A stretch of 64,000 nucleotides of DNA from RGIG7450 sp045648785 (lineage in GTDB: Bacteria > Bacillota > Clostridia > RUG12999), in the NCBI GenBank assembly GCA_045648785.1, contig JAZROP010000043.1, positions 40,699-104,698 of the forward strand, in the 5' to 3' direction. Below are positions 59,856-64,000 of this stretch, piece by piece; position 1 is the stretch's first letter; each line of letters opens with the position of its first letter. Both the position numbers and the translations under genes were made by a program. The notes under the pieces were generated by a model, which saw only the letters and a program-made list of their open reading frames with translations, had not been told where the DNA came from and made no database searches.

Positions 59856-62096
59856 TTATTTTTTCAACGCCTTAATAATTCTTACATTTTTGCTCTTTAA
59901 ATCAATATATGCCTGTAATTTTAAGGTACTATCATTTAAAGCCTCATCAATTGTCATAACATTGTAAGCAGGCCCGTAAACAACACAGTCGTCACTCACT
60001 CTGTAGAATTTTGACGCTGTTTCAACATAAGCAGCAGAAATAGATTCTATTTTTTCACTTATTTGTGTAAGTGCCACCATATATGAAACGCTCCCGCCTT
60101 TTCTGATAAGCTGAACAGGTTGACCTGCCACTACGCTGTACTTTGTATTTTGTGAGGAAACATTTAGTGTTTGAGTTCCAACAAAACCACTATAGCTACC
60201 TCCGGTTCCGGAAGTATTTATTGTAGCATTTGTTATAATGCCATACTCGTAAGCATCACCCGTCGCATTATATAAAATAAGGTCAGTAATTACACCTTTT
60301 GAATCTTTGGCGTAATGAAGAACTTGAGATGCTTTAATGGTGATACCATCAAGTCTTTTCAAAAAAATATTAGCATAGCTTGCTGCTTCTGAGGGTTCAA
60401 CTGTTGTTACATCAAGAATTCTGACATTTTTTGATAATTCCGTATTACCAAGAAGCATTTTGTCTGCGTCAATTTCACCTTTTATTGTGTTACCTACATT
60501 TTCTCTTTTTAAGGTTGCAATGCCATTAGAAAGCGAAAGCTTAACAACCGAGTGCAAAGATGTGGAATATTCAGTCTTTGTTTTGTATTTTGCTGTTGTG
60601 CCATCAGTATGAACAAGCTCAATATATCTAGAACTTGTGATATTGCCATCCGAATCAGTAAATTCAGTTGTACCAACAGCAATTACATAGCCAAAAACTG
60701 TATTTGTTATATTTTCTGGTGAAACTACACCGGCAATATTTCCATTTTTACCTATCATAACAGTTATTGTATCACCAAGGGTGAAATCTCCTGTTGATGA
60801 AAGAGCTGCTGCTGCATCTGCAGATTCAATCGTATATGTAGTTCCACCTATTTTAACACTTGAAACAGAGTCACGACTTGGATAAGCTTCTTCGTATGTT
60901 CCGGTAATTTTTTTACTGTAAGCCCAAATCATATCAAGTGCAGCGGAATAATAAACTACATCATATTTTGAAATTCCTGAAAGCGATGAACGGTTTCCGT
61001 CACGCATTACAATAGGATTGTCCGACAAACCAAAGGTTTTATAGAAAGTATCACTTAAAACTGTAACTGGACCTTCAAGTTCGCCGTCATTAACAGTTAC
61101 ATACTCAGCATTTCCTGCGGTATCATATGCAACTGACAAAAGATATCCGGTATCTAAAGAATTTTTAATCGCACCAACTGTTGTTGTCTTAAGATTGTAA
61201 TATGCAGTAAGATTGTCAGACAACTTAAGGCTAACAAGCTTTCCGTCTTTATATGCAACAATTTCGTTTTCAAGAACTGTATATACATTATAATTAACTG
61301 TGGTAATATTATTTCCAATAAACAGCAGAAGTTCGTTTGAGTCATTTACAAGAACATATCCTTTTCTTCCAATACTAGACCTGTCAAAATATTCATTAAT
61401 TTTATACGTTCCACCGCTTGTAGAAACCTTGCCGCTACCTACAGCCGAATCCTCTTTTGCTGTTGCAAGAATTGTAATATTTTCTACGAGATTGTACCCT
61501 ATTGTTGAAATATATTCTGTGCTCGCCTGTGCTGTCTTTGGTTTTGCTCTCAATAAATTATAGATAAGCTGAGCAACCTCGCCTCGTGTAAGATATGCAC
61601 CCTGCCCTGCCGAAATATTATCTAAAAGACCGGTGTTTTTAGCAACACCAATCTGTCCATATGGCCAGGATGCCGCAAAGTCATCATCGCTGTATCCTAG
61701 AAGTTTTACAACAACTGTTACCGCTTCCTCCATCAGGACATTATTTTCCGGTCTAAAAGTAGAATCTGGATAACCTTTAATAAACTTGTTAACAGACGCT
61801 AGTTTTACATATGGAGCAGCCCAATGTGTGTATGATACATCGGCAAACGGTGAAGTGTTCATACCACTTGCAACATAATCCCTGTAAGCTGATGTCATTA
61901 CTGCAATTTTTGCAAATTCTGCTCGTGTAACTGACTTTTCCGGATAAAAATTACCATCCGGATATCCATTCATTATTCCAAGCTGACTTAAAATAAGCTG
62001 AATATTTTCTGCGCTCATATCATCATTTTCGGCAAAAACTGTAATCCCCGAAAATATTATCAGAGCTGCAAGCATTATTGAAATTAACTTTTTCAC
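59856..62096 (-). CDS. S-layer homology (SLH) domain surface protein
   Basis: A 746-residue exported protein. The N-terminal MKKLISIMLAALIIFSGI is a signal peptide. Three SLH repeats follow at about 28-200: NGYPDGNFYPEKSVTRAEFA, KGYPDSTFRPENNVLMEEA and a third around QGAYLTRGEVAQLIYNLL. SLH domains bind pyruvylated wall polymers. The remaining 540 residues are Thr/Ser/Gly-rich beta structure of unknown fold. GTG start after GGAGG. Probably cotranscribed with the MacB-type permease gene, 16 bases upstream. Confidence 0.9.
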   Translation of the reverse strand: MKKLISIMLAALIIFSGITVFAENDDMSAENIQLILSQLGIMNGYPDGNFYPEKSVTRAEFAKIAVMTSAYRDYVASGMNTSPFADVSYTHWAAPYVKLASVNKFIKGYPDSTFRPENNVLMEEAVTVVVKLLGYSDDDFAASWPYGQIGVAKNTGLLDNISAGQGAYLTRGEVAQLIYNLLRAKPKTAQASTEYISTIGYNLVENITILATAKEDSAVGSGKVSTSGGTYKINEYFDRSSIGRKGYVLVNDSNELLLFIGNNITTVNYNVYTVLENEIVAYKDGKLVSLKLSDNLTAYYNLKTTTVGAIKNSLDTGYLLSVAYDTAGNAEYVTVNDGELEGPVTVLSDTFYKTFGLSDNPIVMRDGNRSSLSGISKYDVVYYSAALDMIWAYSKKITGTYEEAYPSRDSVSSVKIGGTTYTIESADAAAALSSTGDFTLGDTITVMIGKNGNIAGVVSPENITNTVFGYVIAVGTTEFTDSDGNITSSRYIELVHTDGTTAKYKTKTEYSTSLHSVVKLSLSNGIATLKRENVGNTIKGEIDADKMLLGNTELSKNVRILDVTTVEPSEAASYANIFLKRLDGITIKASQVLHYAKDSKGVITDLILYNATGDAYEYGIITNATINTSGTGGSYSGFVGTQTLNVSSQNTKYSVVAGQPVQLIRKGGSVSYMVALTQISEKIESISAAYVETASKFYRVSDDCVVYGPAYNVMTIDEALNDSTLKLQAYIDLKSKNVRIIKALKK

Positions 62097-62112
62097 TTGA
62101 ATTCCTCCAAAT

Positions 62113-63288
62113 TTAATCGTGTCTTAAAGCATCAATCGGATTAAGCTTTGCCGCCTTGTTTGCCGGAAAAAATCCGAAAGATATACCTATCGCTGCTGAA
62201 ATACCAAAAGAAAGCAGAACCGAACCTACTGTTGTGACAGCAGTTATATCCATAAGCGGTGCTAACAGGTGCGATAGGGCAATTCCAAAGATAATACCTA
62301 TTATACCGCCAATTACACTTGTAGTGGCTGCCTCTACTATAAATTGACTCATTATGTCCCGCCGTTTTGCACCAAGAGATTTTCTGATACCGATTTCGCG
62401 AGTTCTCTCAGCAACAGAAACAAGCATAATATTCATTATTCCAATACCGCCAACAAGAAGCGAAATTCCGGCAATTCCAGCAAGTACAGTAGACATCATA
62501 CCTGTCATTTCTTCCATTGATTCTATAAGAGCAGACATTGCTGTTACATTAAAGAAGTTTGAACTGTTATATTTTTTCAAAAGTAGTTCTTTAACTGCTT
62601 CTGTAGCCTCATCAACTGATTCAGCATCCGTTGCACACATTATATATGTACTTATAAATGAACTTCTTGTAAATGTTCTTGCAAGTGTGTATGGTATGAT
62701 TATTTTATCATCCTCCGAACCCTCTTCTGAATCTGCCGTTTCATCAAGAACTCCAACAACCATAAATGAACTTCCGCCTATTTTAATTGTCTCACCTATT
62801 GGGTCTTGACCGCCAAAAAGGTTCTTAACAACATAGGTCCCGATAACACAGTTTTTCTGCCGGCGTTCTATATCAATATATTGTAAAAAACGCCCCGAAT
62901 TCATTTTTATATCCTTCAGTGTTCCATATATTTCATTTACACCAAGACATCTTGTTGATTGATTTTCGTTACCAAACTTTATTGTGGTATTCATTGTAAT
63001 ATTCGGTGATATACCAAGTATTGTATCTGGATTTTCTTCTGCCAAAGCTTGCAGCTCATCCGGTTCAACCCTACGGTTACCTCCACGACCACTAATATTT
63101 ATATTTACGGTCGTTGTACCCATACTCTCCATTTTACTGATAACTTCAGATGTCATTCCGTTGAAGATACTTGTAAGGGCGATTACTGATGCAATACCTA
63201 TTATAATACCAAGCATAGTGAGGAATGAGCGCATTTTGCTGCCCAAAAGACTTTTAATAGCAAGTGAAAAAGACTGTTTCAAACTCAT
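62113..63288 (-). CDS. MacB-type ABC transporter permease
   Basis: A 391-residue FtsX/MacB-family protein. One N-terminal membrane helix (MRSFLTMLGIIIGIASVIAL), a large extracytoplasmic domain (about 45-265), then three helices around ERTREIGIRKSLGAKRRDI. Such permeases with LolD-type ATPases move peptides, lipoproteins or drugs by mechanotransmission. Overlaps its ATPase gene by four bases. Confidence 0.93.
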   Translation of the reverse strand: MSLKQSFSLAIKSLLGSKMRSFLTMLGIIIGIASVIALTSIFNGMTSEVISKMESMGTTTVNINISGRGGNRRVEPDELQALAEENPDTILGISPNITMNTTIKFGNENQSTRCLGVNEIYGTLKDIKMNSGRFLQYIDIERRQKNCVIGTYVVKNLFGGQDPIGETIKIGGSSFMVVGVLDETADSEEGSEDDKIIIPYTLARTFTRSSFISTYIMCATDAESVDEATEAVKELLLKKYNSSNFFNVTAMSALIESMEEMTGMMSTVLAGIAGISLLVGGIGIMNIMLVSVAERTREIGIRKSLGAKRRDIMSQFIVEAATTSVIGGIIGIIFGIALSHLLAPLMDITAVTTVGSVLLSFGISAAIGISFGFFPANKAAKLNPIDALRHD

Positions 63289-63983
63289 ATAGCGCCCTCC
63301 TCTCCTAAACTGGAGTCCTCAATAATTTTTCCGTCGTGAATTCTTACAAGACGCTTTGCCTCTGCGGCTATCGAATTGTCATGAGTAATAAGTATAATGG
63401 TAGTACCTTCACTATTAAGCTTTTTTATAAAATCGAGAATTTCACGGCCGGTTTTTGAGTCAAGTGCACCGGTTGGCTCATCGGCAAGAATTACCGGCGG
63501 ATTACCCGCCAATGCACGCGCTATAGATACTCTCTGCTGTTGTCCGCCTGAAAGTTGTGACGGAAACTTGTTTGCTCTGTCCAACAGCCCAACCCTTTCA
63601 AGCGATTCACTTGCCATTTTCCGTCTTTTACTCTGAGGATAACCCCTGTATATCAGAGGCAACTCAACATTCTCTATAAGGTTAAGTTTTGGAATAAGGT
63701 TATATTGTTGAAAAATAAATCCCAAATGCTGATTTCTGATTACAGCAAGTTCATCTTCGTGCATAGTGCTTGTATCAACACCATTAAGCATATATATTCC
63801 GCTAGTTGGCACATCCAGACAACCAATTATATTCATTGCCGTGGATTTACCTGACCCGGATTGACCTACTATTGCAACAAATTCCTTTTCATTAACCGTT
63901 AGGGAAACATCGTCAAGCGCTCTGATTTCACTGTCACCGTCAGAATATATTTTAAAAATATTCTTCAGCTGTACAAGACTCAT
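63285..63983 (-). CDS. MacB/LolD-type ABC transporter ATPase
   Basis: A 232-residue ATPase: Walker A GQSGSGKST, the MacB-type FIFQQYNLIPKLNLIENVE, signature LSGGQQQRVSIARAL, Walker B VILADEPTGAL and switch His in LITHDNS. It pairs with the downstream permease. Its ATGA start overlaps the stop of an upstream gene. Confidence 0.96.
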   Translation of the reverse strand: MSLVQLKNIFKIYSDGDSEIRALDDVSLTVNEKEFVAIVGQSGSGKSTAMNIIGCLDVPTSGIYMLNGVDTSTMHEDELAVIRNQHLGFIFQQYNLIPKLNLIENVELPLIYRGYPQSKRRKMASESLERVGLLDRANKFPSQLSGGQQQRVSIARALAGNPPVILADEPTGALDSKTGREILDFIKKLNSEGTTIILITHDNSIAAEAKRLVRIHDGKIIEDSSLGEEGAI

Positions 63984-64000
63984 CGCGACATACCTCCACC
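63980..64000 (-). CDS. 3' end of an upstream gene, probable MacA/HlyD adaptor
   Basis: The last codons read GGGMSR-stop, with the TGA inside ATGA of the ATPase gene. Gly-rich tails are common at the end of MacA-like adaptors that precede MacB genes. Only seven codons are visible, so the identity is inferred from position. Confidence 0.35.
   Translation of the reverse strand, partial: GGGMSR

Overview
The window looks like a chromosome segment from a low-GC, anaerobic, endospore-forming member of the Clostridia. Sporulation genes (GPR germination protease, a PdaB-type deacetylase), the rimP-nusA-ylxR-ylxQ-infB-rbfA-nrnA-truB order, a lysine riboswitch on a dapA-dapB-lysA operon, SLH-domain surface protein, a K+-dependent membrane pyrophosphatase and several flavin/Fe-S electron-transfer complexes all fit. 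I cannot place it to genus from sequence alone.

Layout. 1-6.7 kb (minus): mutS2 (cut by the window edge), degV, glgC, an SSB-like double OB-fold protein, a PdaB-like deacetylase and two unrecognised genes. 6.8-11.9 kb (plus): DUF1858 protein, purA, a CtpA protease and the NfnAB electron-bifurcating transhydrogenase. 11.9-21.1 kb is an accessory-looking stretch: Na+/alanine symporter, D-aminoacylase-like enzyme, MATE pump, a potassium-channel remnant, an unusual hairpin array bracketed by direct repeats, a P-loop kinase, PnuC behind a structured leader, an SGNH hydrolase and a CapA-like protein.

21.2-31.4 kb holds the centrepiece: a tight ten-gene operon fumC-hdrB-hdrC-hdrA-flxD/mvhD-(two Fe-S subunits)-flxA-frdB-frdA, preceded by a near-perfect Rex (NADH-sensing) operator. 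Read as a unit it suggests a soluble NADH-dependent, flavin-based electron-bifurcating system whose high-potential acceptor is fumarate: fumarase makes fumarate from malate, Flx takes electrons from NADH, HdrABC bifurcates, and the anchor-less FrdAB reduces fumarate to succinate while ferredoxin is reduced. The parts are known families; the coupling is my inference. NfnAB and the pyrophosphatase elsewhere in the window belong to the same kind of energy economy.

31.4-33.1 kb is scarred DNA: a decayed DinJ/YafQ toxin-antitoxin pair, repeat copies flanking a GNAT gene, and a low-molecular-weight phosphatase. 33.2-43.9 kb (plus) returns to housekeeping: amidohydrolase, gpr, recG, alaS, HIT protein, lysine riboswitch, dapA-dapB-lysA. 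43.9-46.2 kb (minus): a small Cys-rich protein, a YfcE-type phosphodiesterase, a TtcA-like enzyme and a tyrosine recombinase; htpG and pgeF follow on plus. 49.1-55.7 kb (minus) is the nusA-infB translation operon, then glpP. After tRNA-Leu(GAG) and hppA come a dead alpha/beta-hydrolase fragment and a surface/export cluster (SLH protein, MacB-type permease and ATPase, and the tail of a probable adaptor) running off the right edge.
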